The notes below the pieces were generated by a model that searched no databases, had not been told where the DNA came from, and was given only the letters and a program-made list of their open reading frames with translations. The translations under genes and the position numbers were made by a program. Shown here one piece after another: positions 9,727-18,299 of a DNA stretch of 64,000 nucleotides. The first letter of the stretch is position 1; each line of letters starts with the position of its first letter. Source of the DNA: SHAN690 sp023262195 (GTDB lineage: Bacteria > Bacteroidota > Bacteroidia > Flavobacteriales_G > Salibacteraceae); NCBI GenBank assembly GCA_038142005.1, contig JAYQJE010000001.1, positions 744,001 through 808,000 of the forward strand, written 5' to 3'.

Positions 9727-11058
9727 CTTGAGAAGGTAAGTGCTTGGCCTTTGATGCTTTCATCAAAAGCACCATCATGATACGCTCGGTGACCATTTAC
9801 ATAAGTGCTCACAATTTTTGAACTAAACGTATGCCCTTCAAAAGGCGACCAACCACATTTATAGAAAAAGCCTATCCTTAGAAACTGTGGTGGTTTGGTT
9901 TGGGTCTATTAACACGAAGTCCGCAAAATATCCGGGCCTTAAATAGCCCCGATGGTTGATTTGAAAACAATCGGCAACGGCATGACTCATCTTTTCGACC
10001 ATGCGCTCTATTGAGATTTGTCCTTTCTTAACCGCATCCATCATGGCAAGCACCGAGTGCTGAACCAAAGGACCTCCTGCCGGAGCAGACCAATAATTTC
10101 CAGCCTTTTCCTCAAGTGTGTGGGGCGCATGATCTGTGGCAATCACGTCAATTCTGTTGTCTAGCACTGCTCGCCAGATCTCATCTCTATCAGAGCTTTT
10201 CTTAACCGCAGGGTTCCATTTTATGTGCGAACCTTTAGCGATGTAATCTTCATCACTAAACCATAGATGATGTATGCATGCCTCAGCCGTTATACGCTTT
10301 TCGGTCAGCGGAATATCATTACGAAAAAGGGAACATTCTTTAGCGGTGCTGATATGCAAAATGTGTAATCGAGTATCGAATTCGGTTGCCAAGCGCACGG
10401 CTCTGCTAGATGACAAGTAACACGCCTCTTCACTTCGAATAATTGGATGTTGTGTAATGGGCACGTTATCTCCAAACTGTGCCTTAGCTCTTGCTGCATT
10501 CGCACGGACGGTTGCTTCGTCTTCGCAATGGGTAGCGATCAGCAATTTCGTTCTAGAGAAAATATTCGAAAGAGTTTCTTCATCATCAACAAGCATATTT
10601 CCTGTAGAAGAACCCATGAAAATCTTGATTCCACAAACATTGTTTGGATCGGTGGCTAAAACTTCATCGATATTATCGTTTGTGGCACCAAAGAAGAAGG
10701 AGTGATTGGCTAATGACACATCAGAGGCCCGATCGAATTTCTTAGCAAGCTCCTGTTGCGCAGTGGTTTGGGGGTTTGTGTTTGGCATTTCCATGTAGCT
10801 GGTTACCCCACCAGCAACGGCTGCTTTTGCCTCTGTGTAAATCTCTGCCTTGTGTGGCAGCCCTGGTTCTCTAAAATGTACCTGGTCATCGATTGCTCCG
10901 GGCATTAGGATTAAACCAGTTGCGTCAATTACTTCAACACCCTCCATACTCGGAGTTATCTCTGAAAAAACATCCTTGATTACTTCTCCATCGATTAATA
11001 TAGAACCCGTAAACTGCTGCCCTTCGTTTATAATTCGGGCATTTTTGATCAATTTCAT
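9723..11058 (-). CDS. pyrC: Dihydroorotase (one frameshift near C-terminus)
   Basis: Zinc amidohydrolase of pyrimidine synthesis that cyclises carbamoyl-aspartate to dihydroorotate. Metal-site motifs are IDDQVHFREPGLPHKAEI near residue 58, THCEDE, LHILHIST and ATDHAPHTLEEK. I start at the ATG at 11058, not the upstream in-frame TTG. The open frame stops at 9859 because a run at 9865-9869 has one base too many. Removing it gives KDRLFYKCGWSPFEG and a normal end at 9723, so the restored protein is 444 residues. Its stop then overlaps the next gene by ATGA and it follows the glycosyltransferase by 2 bases. The restored tail supports a sequence error rather than a true truncation. Confidence 0.92.
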
Positions 11059-11060
11059 TT

Positions 11061-11777
11061 TCAAATAGTAAATCGCATTTGCAATACACCGAAAAATGCC
11101 TCTTTGAAGATGCCTGTGCTCATTTTAGAAGAACCCGCAACTCGATCGGTAAATGTGATGGGCACTTCTACAAGCTGAAACTTCTTGCGCCAAGCGCGAT
11201 ACTTCATTTCAATTTGAAATGCATAACCCACAAACTTCACAGAATCCAAGTCAATCGTTTCTAATACGCTTCTGCGATAACACTTAAACCCAGCGGTTGT
11301 GTCCATCACATTCATCCAGAGCACCATTCTAACATAAACCGATGCAAAATATGACATGAGTATACGGCCGATTGGCCAATTTTCCACTTTTCCTCCTTTT
11401 ACATATCGTGACCCTATCGCCACATCTGCACCCCCATCTTTCACTGCGATATATAGCTTCAATAGATCATCAGGTGGATGAGAAAAATCACAATCCATCT
11501 CAAAGAAGTACTCAAACGCTCGTTTAAGCCCCCACTTAAAACCGTGAATATAAGCCGTGCCCAAACCGAGTTTTCCAGTTCTCTCCTCAATATGAAGCCG
11601 ACCGGGAAACTCAGAAATCAGAGACTTTACAATATCTGCTGTACCATCTGGAGAGCCATCATCAACAATTAAAAGGTCAAATTCAGTGGGGAGTGCGAAA
11701 ACAGTTCGGATCATGCGCTCCACATTTTCCTTCTCGTTATAAGTGGGTATGATGACTAAAGCCTCTGACACGGTCAA
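11061..11777 (-). CDS. Polyprenol-phosphate mannosyltransferase-like GT2 enzyme
   Basis: Family 2 glycosyltransferase of the dolichol/polyprenol-phosphate mannose synthase type: it transfers a sugar from a nucleotide donor to a lipid phosphate on the cytoplasmic face. Motifs are IIPTYNEKENVERMI at the N-terminus, the metal/nucleotide LIVDDGSPDGT, MDCDFSHPPDDL (DXD-like) and GSRYVKGG. Unlike longer DPM1 relatives it lacks C-terminal membrane helices, so it probably binds the membrane peripherally. No ATG is near the front; TTG 11777 or GTG 11771 are the candidate starts. It leads the operon with pyrC. Donor sugar and product are not determined by the sequence. Confidence 0.83.
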   Translation of the reverse strand: MTVSEALVIIPTYNEKENVERMIRTVFALPTEFDLLIVDDGSPDGTADIVKSLISEFPGRLHIEERTGKLGLGTAYIHGFKWGLKRAFEYFFEMDCDFSHPPDDLLKLYIAVKDGGADVAIGSRYVKGGKVENWPIGRILMSYFASVYVRMVLWMNVMDTTAGFKCYRRSVLETIDLDSVKFVGYAFQIEMKYRAWRKKFQLVEVPITFTDRVAGSSKMSTGIFKEAFFGVLQMRFTI

Positions 11778-11995
11778 TTGAGATTGATGGCGAATATAGC
11801 GTTGCGCACGTTGTTACTGATAAACTATATCTCAAAGTTTCTGAATTGAATTTTTAAATGATCAACGAGATTCTCTAGAAATACTTGATTCCAATCGATG
11901 TCCTTTCATTTTCTGATCAGGTAAATACGTGAGTAAGATTAACTACTCCTGAGGGTGTTAAGTCAACTCAAAGTATAGATCTTCTAGTTGTCGTA

Positions 11996-12022
11996 GCGAA
12001 TTAGACTGAGCGAATTAGACTG
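11996..12022. repeat. 13-base tandem direct repeat
   Basis: The unit GCGAATTAGACTG occurs at 11996-12008 and again at 12010-12022, separated by one A. It sits just before the hairpin at 12032. It could be a duplication or a protein-binding pair. Confidence 0.8.
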
Positions 12023-12031
12023 GGCTAACCG

Positions 12032-12065
12032 AAAAATGGCCACTTAACTAGGTGGCCATTTTTTT
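12032..12065. terminator. Symmetric intrinsic terminator hairpin
   Basis: Perfect 12-base arms AAAAATGGCCAC and GTGGCCATTTTT (12032-12043 and 12052-12063) with the 8-base loop TTAACTAG, followed by further T. Both strands would end in a U-rich tail. It does not follow any identified gene. Confidence 0.75.
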
Positions 12066-12172
12066 GCCCAAAATTATAGAGGGCAGCAAGGCCTTAGAAT
12101 ATGATTTATCTTAGTTAAATTAGCCACTGGGCCTACCCCTAATTAAAGGACGTTTAAATTAAGATGTATACC

Positions 12173-13917
12173 ATGAAACAGCATTACCTTTTTCTTTTTC
12201 TAATCACTATCTCATTAAGTGTCAATGCACAGTTTGCCATTGTTGATCAGACGAGTGGCCAAACCACGAATGGAGTCTTGGCCGTTGACCATTTGTTCAC
12301 ATCATTAGACTGTCGCTTGGCGGATGACTTTACCGTTCCAGCTGGTGAGACTTGGTACATTGATTCGGTATCGCTCCTTGATTTTATGACAATAGCACCG
12401 GCACCATAGACTCTGTGGGCATGAACATCACAATCTATGAAGACAATAATGGAGCTATTGGTGCACAGGTTTTTACTGAAGTTATTTCTGAAGATTTAGA
12501 CCCAGGACTAGACGGTACCATTACAGCATCTTGGAGCACGCCAATTCAATTGAGCGCGGGCACATATTGGTTAGCTGCTTCTGCTCGAAATTTTGTTTTC
12601 AGTCAAACCCCTTGGTATTGGTATTTAGATTCGGTGGGATTTGAAAATAAGGCCCAGTGGGAAAACCCTTTTGGCGGATATAATGCAGGATGTACGGCTT
12701 GGACTGATATCGATGAGCCTACATGCCTCGATCAAGATTATTACGCAATTATGTTTCAAGTTTATGGATGCCTAGGTTCTACCAAACCAACCATAAACGA
12801 ATTGCCAGAAGACACTACCTTTTGCTTTGGACCAACTTTTACACTTAATGCATCTTCAAATTCTGCGGGAGTGGATTTTGTTTGGAACACGGGCGACTCC
12901 ACTGCATCAATTACTGTATCAGAGGCGGGTACATATGTAGTTACGGCATATGATCCCGTAACGCTGTGCGGGGCCACATCAAATATTTTCCTTGACATAT
13001 TGCCAGAACCAGTGAGTAATGTGGAAAACGATACGATATGTGCAAGTCAATCAAGAACATTTATTAGCGCCTGCAACACTTGCACCTTCTTATGGAACGA
13101 TGGTAGCACAAGTAACAATATAACTGTAAACGAAGAAGGTTGGGTAAGTGTCACCATGACAGATAATAGCACTGGTTGCGTAGGTGTAGATAGCGGTTGG
13201 TTAGAAATAGTGCCACTTCCTCCAGTTCAGTTTACCCCAGACAATCCTGCGCACGGATGTGAAGGCGATACATTTGAGCTTGGTACGCAAGAAACGTATA
13301 ACTCCTATTTCTGGAATAGGCTGGGCTGGCCAAGTTTAAGACTTGATTCCTCGATAATGGTTCATCAAAAAGGACCATATTTCATAACTGTAACAAACAG
13401 CCTTGGTTGTATAATCACAGATACTGCGGAAGTGTTTTTTCATCCGATACCTACACCAACCATTACCACAGAGTTTGAGCCGGTAGATAGAACAAGGGTA
13501 ACTGCTGAAGGCGGTTATCAGACATATAAGTGGAGCAATGGACAAACAGATGATGTGATTATCGTTTCTAAACCAGGGGTCTATTCACTTACTGTGACTG
13601 ATGAGTTTGGCTGTGTTGGTGTGTCAAATCTTTTTGTGACTGTCCCTCCTGCTGGAATTAACGAGAGCCTTCCTGAACAAGTGAAGGTCTATCCAAACCC
13701 TACACAAGATATCATTCAGGTTCAGGGTTCGCAGGATCTTGCAAACAGCATTAAACTATTTGATGCGAGCGGAGCGCTAGTTCTAGATCAAAGAATCACA
13801 TCTAATGTGGAGGCAATTTCTTTAGGGTCTCTGCCCGAAGGACAATACATTATCAGCTTATTTAAGAATGAAGAGTTGATTGGCAGCGCCAACATCGTTA
13901 AAATCGATCATAATTAG
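12173..13917 (+). CDS. Secreted T9SS cargo with Ig-like repeats (one frameshift)
   Basis: Signal peptide MKQHYLFLFLITISLSVNAQ is followed by a jelly-roll-like domain, then several Ig/PKD-like modules, visible from repeated patterns such as WNTGDSTASITVSEAGTYVV, LWNDGSTSNNITVNEEGWVS and KWSNGQTDDVIIVSKPGVYS. The last 75 residues (from VKVYPNPTQDIIQ) are a type A T9SS sorting domain, so the protein is exported across the outer membrane and anchored or released. A T run at 12382-12385 is one base short; restoring it gives LLDFYDNSTGTIDSVG and a 581-residue protein. An upstream in-frame ATG at 12164 is also possible. No catalytic motif is seen; an adhesive or surface role is inferred. Confidence 0.8.
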
Positions 13918-13957
13918 AGGGCATCTGCCGCATATCTTCGTTTCTTAAATTGACGCT

Positions 13958-15456
13958 GTGAGATCATTTTTATTCGTAGCTACGCTCTTATGTAGTATTA
14001 AGCTCTTTGCGCAACCAAACGCATCAGAGTTTGAAAGCTTTCTCGAAAAAGCAACCCAAGACTTTAATGTTCCTGGCACATATGTCATGGTTGTTGACAA
14101 TGGAAAGGTAGTGATGCGATCAGGCTATGGTAAAAAGTCGAAAGCTCAGCCTGAGGCTCCAAATGAAGAAACATTATTTGCTATTGCTAGCCTCTCAAAG
14201 GCGTTTTCTGTAGCAGCGATAGCGGTATTGGTGGAAGAAGGTAAGTTGGCTTGGGATGATCCAGTTAAAAAGCATTTGCCAGAATTCAAGCTGCATGACC
14301 CTTATGTCACCGAAAACATCACAGTGGAAGACCTTCTATGCCATAGGAGCGGTTTGATCACATTTGATGGCGACCTTTTGTGGTATGGCACGGATTATAG
14401 CCGTGAAGAGGTTGTAAAGCGTATCGCTGAAAGACCACTTAGCTGCGGTTTTCGTGAACAATTTGGCTATCAGAATATCATGTTTATAACAGCGGGCCAA
14501 GTGGTAGAGGCTGTATCTGGGATGACCTGGGATGAGTTTGTAAAAGTCAAGTTTTTGGAGCCACTTGAAATGAATCGTACCACAACCGATTTTGAGCGCT
14601 TTAGCATGGATCGAAATATGGCAATGCCACATATAGATGGTGAGGAGATCTTTACCATGAGCTATGAAAATAGTGGAGCTACTGCTGCACTTAACTCTTG
14701 CGCCAGCGATATGCAAAAATGGACGAGCTTCTGGTTGAACAATGGCATCCACAACGGAGATACGTTGCTATCCAAGCGAAGTATAGACCGTATCATGACG
14801 ATACATACTCCTTTGCCAACAGGAAATTTTGACAACACAAACGGCACCAATTTCAAGGGATATGGGCTAGGCTGGTTTTGATGGATTATCAAGGAGATAA
14901 GATTGTCCATCATGGAGGCGGACTTCCTGGCTACATTACCAAAGTTGCGTTGTGCCCTAAAGATGATGTTGCCGTAATTGTGCTCACCAATGATATGAGC
15001 AGCCTACCGACTATGACAATGTATGCCGCTTTAGATTGGCTAAAAGGCCGAGATTATGAAAAATGGTCTGAGACATTCTTGGCCTACAAGAAGGCAGGTG
15101 AGAAGCGAAAGTCAGACAGAGAAAGCGCAAGACTGAATGAAAAGGAAGAAGATCCGGTTGTGTTTGAGTCATCGGAATACGTAGGTCAATATGAAGACGA
15201 AATGTTCGGCTTGGCAGAAGTGTTTATAGACCAAGGCGCACTCAACCTTCGGTTATTGCCGTCAAAAGAACTCTTTTCGGGCAGGCTCACCCCGTGGTCA
15301 AAACACGCGTTTCGCTTTGATCACAATGACCCCTTTTTAACCTACGGGGTCATTAGTTTCACGGTAGAAAAAGATGAAATTAAAGGGTTTACTATTGACC
15401 TTCCGAACCAAGATTTTCACTTTGACAAACTTGATTTCAAGGTCGTAGCAAAATGA
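13958..15456 (+). CDS. Exported serine hydrolase, beta-lactamase/class C-like (one frameshift)
   Basis: Signal peptide (RSFLFVATLLCSIKLFAQ) and a serine beta-lactamase-like fold: the SxxK nucleophile motif in ASLSKAFS at about residue 80, the YxN motif in FGYQNIMF, and an HxG-type motif in VHHGGGLPGY. Such proteins include esterases, D-aminopeptidases and PBP4-like enzymes, and most are not true beta-lactamases. A C-terminal extension of roughly 110 residues resembles the DUF3471-type domain found after this fold. A T run at 14876-14879 is one short; fixing it restores LGWFLMDYQGDKIVHHGG. GTG at 13958 is the likely start. The stop overlaps the next start by ATGA, so it is co-translated with the sugar dehydrogenases. 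Confidence 0.83.
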
Positions 15457-16804
15457 GAAAAACCCGCTTCCTCATTTTGCTTTTAGGATTGTTCTCAGAG
15501 GTTCATGCACAACCCATTGCTCAGATTTGGCTTGAGGAGACAAGACTAGAAGCCATTCAAATTACCGGAGGTTTAGAGGTGCCTTGGAGCATGGATTCGT
15601 GGAGTGAGGAGGCTATTTTACTTACGGAACGGCCGGGTAAAATCAAGCGCGTCAGTTTGACCAACGGTGAAACAAAAGGGCTCTACGAGGCGCAAAACAT
15701 TGCGGTAGAGGGTCAGGCGGGCTTGCTCGGATTACAGACGCATCCTGAGTTTCCAGACACACCTTTGGTTTTTATAGCGACTACTTATTACGACAACAGC
15801 ATTATACGGATGCGCATAGACCGCTTGAGGTACTCAGAGACAACGGATAGTCTCAGCTTTGAGAAAACAATAGTTTCAGATTTGCCTTCTGGCAATTCAA
15901 CACCGGAGGTAGGCTTTTCATAGATAGCGAAAACAAGCTTTGGCTTACGCTTGGTGATATCAAAGACACCAATTTACCACAAGATGAATCTAGCTTAAAT
16001 GGTAAGGTGCTGCGCTACGAATTGGATGGGTCAAACGCAAGCGGAAACCCATTTGCCAATAGTCCGGTTTATTCCATAGGTCATCGAAACCCTCAAGGAA
16101 TCGTAGAGACGAGCTTAAATGAAATGCTCGTATCCGAACACGGACCGTCAAGCGATGATGAACTCAATCGATTGACTAGTGGAGGCAATTTTGGTTGGCC
16201 ATTGGTTACGGGTTCGTGTGTAGGTAATGAAGCGGTTTGCGACTCTATAAATGCTGAAGAACCACTGTTTACATGGTCTCCTACCATTGCGCCAGCGGGC
16301 ATCGATTATTATGATGGCACTTTGATACCCGAGTGGTCAAACTCCATCATCATGGCTGCCTTAAAGGATAAGCGACTGAGTATTGTCAGCCTTAGTGCCG
16401 ACCATAAGGAGGCTACCGAAGTGACTACAGCATTTACCGATAAGTTTGGCCGTATTCGCGATGTATTAGTCATGGGAGAGCGTATCTTTTTGTGTACCTC
16501 AAATCGAGACGCCCTTGGCACGCCAAACGAAGATGATGATCGACTCATTGAACTTGTTCCATATGCACATAATGGTTTGCTGGACCGCGAGGCACGTCAA
16601 TTAGATGCCTTCTATCACGATGGGATGGTATGGTTTAATCAACCCGTTAATTCACAAATTCAAGTATTGAATATACTAGGCCAAATTTTAGAGGTAGTTG
16701 ATCTGCAAAATCGAACGGAATTTAGGCTTAGCGACACATACCGCGGTTTGGTAATTCTTAGAGATCTCAACTCGAATGACACTAAAAAGCTTTTTATACC
16801 ATGA
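15453..16804 (+). CDS. PQQ-type soluble sugar dehydrogenase, first copy (one frameshift)
   Basis: Exported six-bladed propeller of the glucose/sorbosone (aldose sugar) dehydrogenase family, which oxidises sugars with PQQ as cofactor. Signal peptide RFLILLLGLFSEVHAQ; family motifs are VPWSMDSWSEEAILLTERPG, GLLGLQTHPEF, GKVLRYELDGS, SIGHRNPQG and SEHGPSSDDELNRL. One base is missing at about 15893-15903; restoring it gives a Gly-Gly-Arg-Leu strand (NTGGRLFIDSENKLW). Length is about 450 residues. The C-terminal 70 residues look like a worn T9SS-type sorting domain (VLNILGQILEVVDLQ). It is flanked by ATGA overlaps on both sides. Cofactor use is inferred from family; some members use other ligands. 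Confidence 0.83.
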
Positions 16805-18213
16805 GAGCTTTGACATTGATAATGTGCTTTACATTGAGCCTTCAGATAGCGGCTCAGGATACAATAGCATTGACGCAGTCTAAGCTGGTAACGCGAGTTT
16901 TAGCCGAAGAGTTATTTATTCCTTGGGACATGAGCTGGGGCCCAGATGGTTGGATTTGGTTCAACGAGCGCGATGGAGATATTTTCAGACTGCACCCAGA
17001 CAGCAAAGGGCTTCGGCATGTCTTTAGAATTGACGATGTATATCAGAGTGACGATAATGGTGGGTTTCATGCCATGGCCTTGCATCCACAATTTCCATTT
17101 GAACCATATGTATACACACATTACACGGTGGCACAATTTGAATCTCAATTGGTTCGATGGACTTATGATGTAGGAAACGATTCCTTAAAAGAACCGTGGG
17201 TAATGATCGATAGAATTGGGGCTAATGCTTCGCACAATGGCAGCCGAATTGTGTTTGACGCAAGTGAAAATTTGCTGCTCGCAATGGGCGATGCATTCAG
17301 CAATGATGTGGCCCAGGATGTAGATAATATGAATGGTAAGGTTTTGCGGATAAAACTTGATGGCTCTATTCCCAAATCCAATCCTTTTCCAGATTCATAC
17401 ACATGGAGTTATGGCCATCGAAATCCGCAAGGACTGGTGTATGGCAGAGATAGCGTCCTTTATTCATCTGAACATGGTGAAGCCACGGATGATGAGATTA
17501 ACGTCATATACAAGGGTAAGAACTACGGTTGGCCACAAGTAGAAGGCTTTTGTGATCAACAGTCTGAAATGCAAAAATGCGAGAGCTTGCAAGTGGAGGA
17601 GCCCATCAGCATTTGGACACCCACTTACGCACCGTGTGGATTGGCCTATTTTGATCATCCGTCAATTCCAGAGTGGAGGCATTGCTTGTTACAAGGGTTT
17701 CTCAAAGAGCGGAGATTGACCATCATACCGCTTACGGAAGATGGCCTAGCTGCGGACAATGACGCGCGATATGATGTGCTCATAAGAAAATATGGGAGAA
17801 TCAGAGATGTATTGGTTTCTCCGAATGGAAGACTATTTGTGTGCACATCAAACAATGAGGCCAATGGTGCCACAGTGCCCCCAGATAATTACGATAAGAT
17901 TATCGAGATTTTTAATCCAGATTTCGAATACGAGTCGTTCGTGCCTGAGGTAATTGATTCTAAACCAGCGGAAGTACTTTTTCCAAACCCAACCAGTACT
18001 GGTTTTGCATGGTTTAAGACGCCAGGCATTACCACCAGCTTAGAACTTTTTATCTATGACCAGCAGGGAAATATGATTCGAAATCAAAGTTTACAAGAGT
18101 CATTCGCTGGCATTTGGCAAATTGATTTGAGAGACATTAACCCAGGGGTTTACACCATTCGTTACTCATCAGAAGAGGATGAAAACTATGTAAGAGTGGT
18201 AATCACCCAATAG
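16801..18213 (+). CDS. PQQ-type soluble sugar dehydrogenase with T9SS tail, second copy
   Basis: Paralog of the gene before it, intact at 470 residues. Signal peptide ends at about AAQD. Shared motifs are FIPWDMSWGPDGWIWFNERDG, ASHNGSRIVFD (with the His lacking in the readable part of copy one), SYGHRNPQGLVYG, SEHGEATDDEINVIYKG and NYGWPQVEGF. The end (VLFPNPTSTGFAWF onward) is a clear type A T9SS sorting domain, so it goes to the cell surface or outside. Tandem copies plus the serine hydrolase in one ATGA-linked operon suggest a small secreted oxidative system acting on an external sugar or cell-wall-derived substrate; that is inference. Confidence 0.86.
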   Translation: MRALTLIMCFTLSLQIAAQDTIALTQSKLVTRVLAEELFIPWDMSWGPDGWIWFNERDGDIFRLHPDSKGLRHVFRIDDVYQSDDNGGFHAMALHPQFPFEPYVYTHYTVAQFESQLVRWTYDVGNDSLKEPWVMIDRIGANASHNGSRIVFDASENLLLAMGDAFSNDVAQDVDNMNGKVLRIKLDGSIPKSNPFPDSYTWSYGHRNPQGLVYGRDSVLYSSEHGEATDDEINVIYKGKNYGWPQVEGFCDQQSEMQKCESLQVEEPISIWTPTYAPCGLAYFDHPSIPEWRHCLLQGFLKERRLTIIPLTEDGLAADNDARYDVLIRKYGRIRDVLVSPNGRLFVCTSNNEANGATVPPDNYDKIIEIFNPDFEYESFVPEVIDSKPAEVLFPNPTSTGFAWFKTPGITTSLELFIYDQQGNMIRNQSLQESFAGIWQIDLRDINPGVYTIRYSSEEDENYVRVVITQ

Positions 18214-18238
18214 TCTACCGTTTCGGAAAATTTAGGGC

Positions 18239-18274
18239 AAAAAAAGCCCCCTGCATCTCAAGATGCAGGGGGCT
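18239..18274 (-). terminator. Strong intrinsic terminator between convergent genes
   Basis: 13-base perfect arms AGCCCCCTGCATC (18245-18257) and GATGCAGGGGGCT (18262-18274) with loop TCAA. On the minus strand the stem is followed by seven T (18239-18245), so it ends the minus-strand gene that stops at 18300; it may also slow the plus-strand dehydrogenase transcript. Confidence 0.9.
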
Positions 18275-18299
18275 CAATTCTTAAAGAATGATACCTTGT

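Larger units (their letters stand above)
11778..12172. other. Long intergenic region between divergent genes
   Basis: About 390 bases separate the minus-strand glycosyltransferase from the plus-strand secreted protein gene. No convincing protein-coding frame is seen. It holds a 13-base tandem repeat (11996-12022) and, right after it, a strong symmetric hairpin with T tracts on both sides (12032-12065). An intrinsic terminator lying between two divergent starts has no protein gene to terminate, so a short non-coding transcript in about 11850-12065 is possible. I could not find a good TAnnTTTG promoter for it. Confidence 0.5.
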
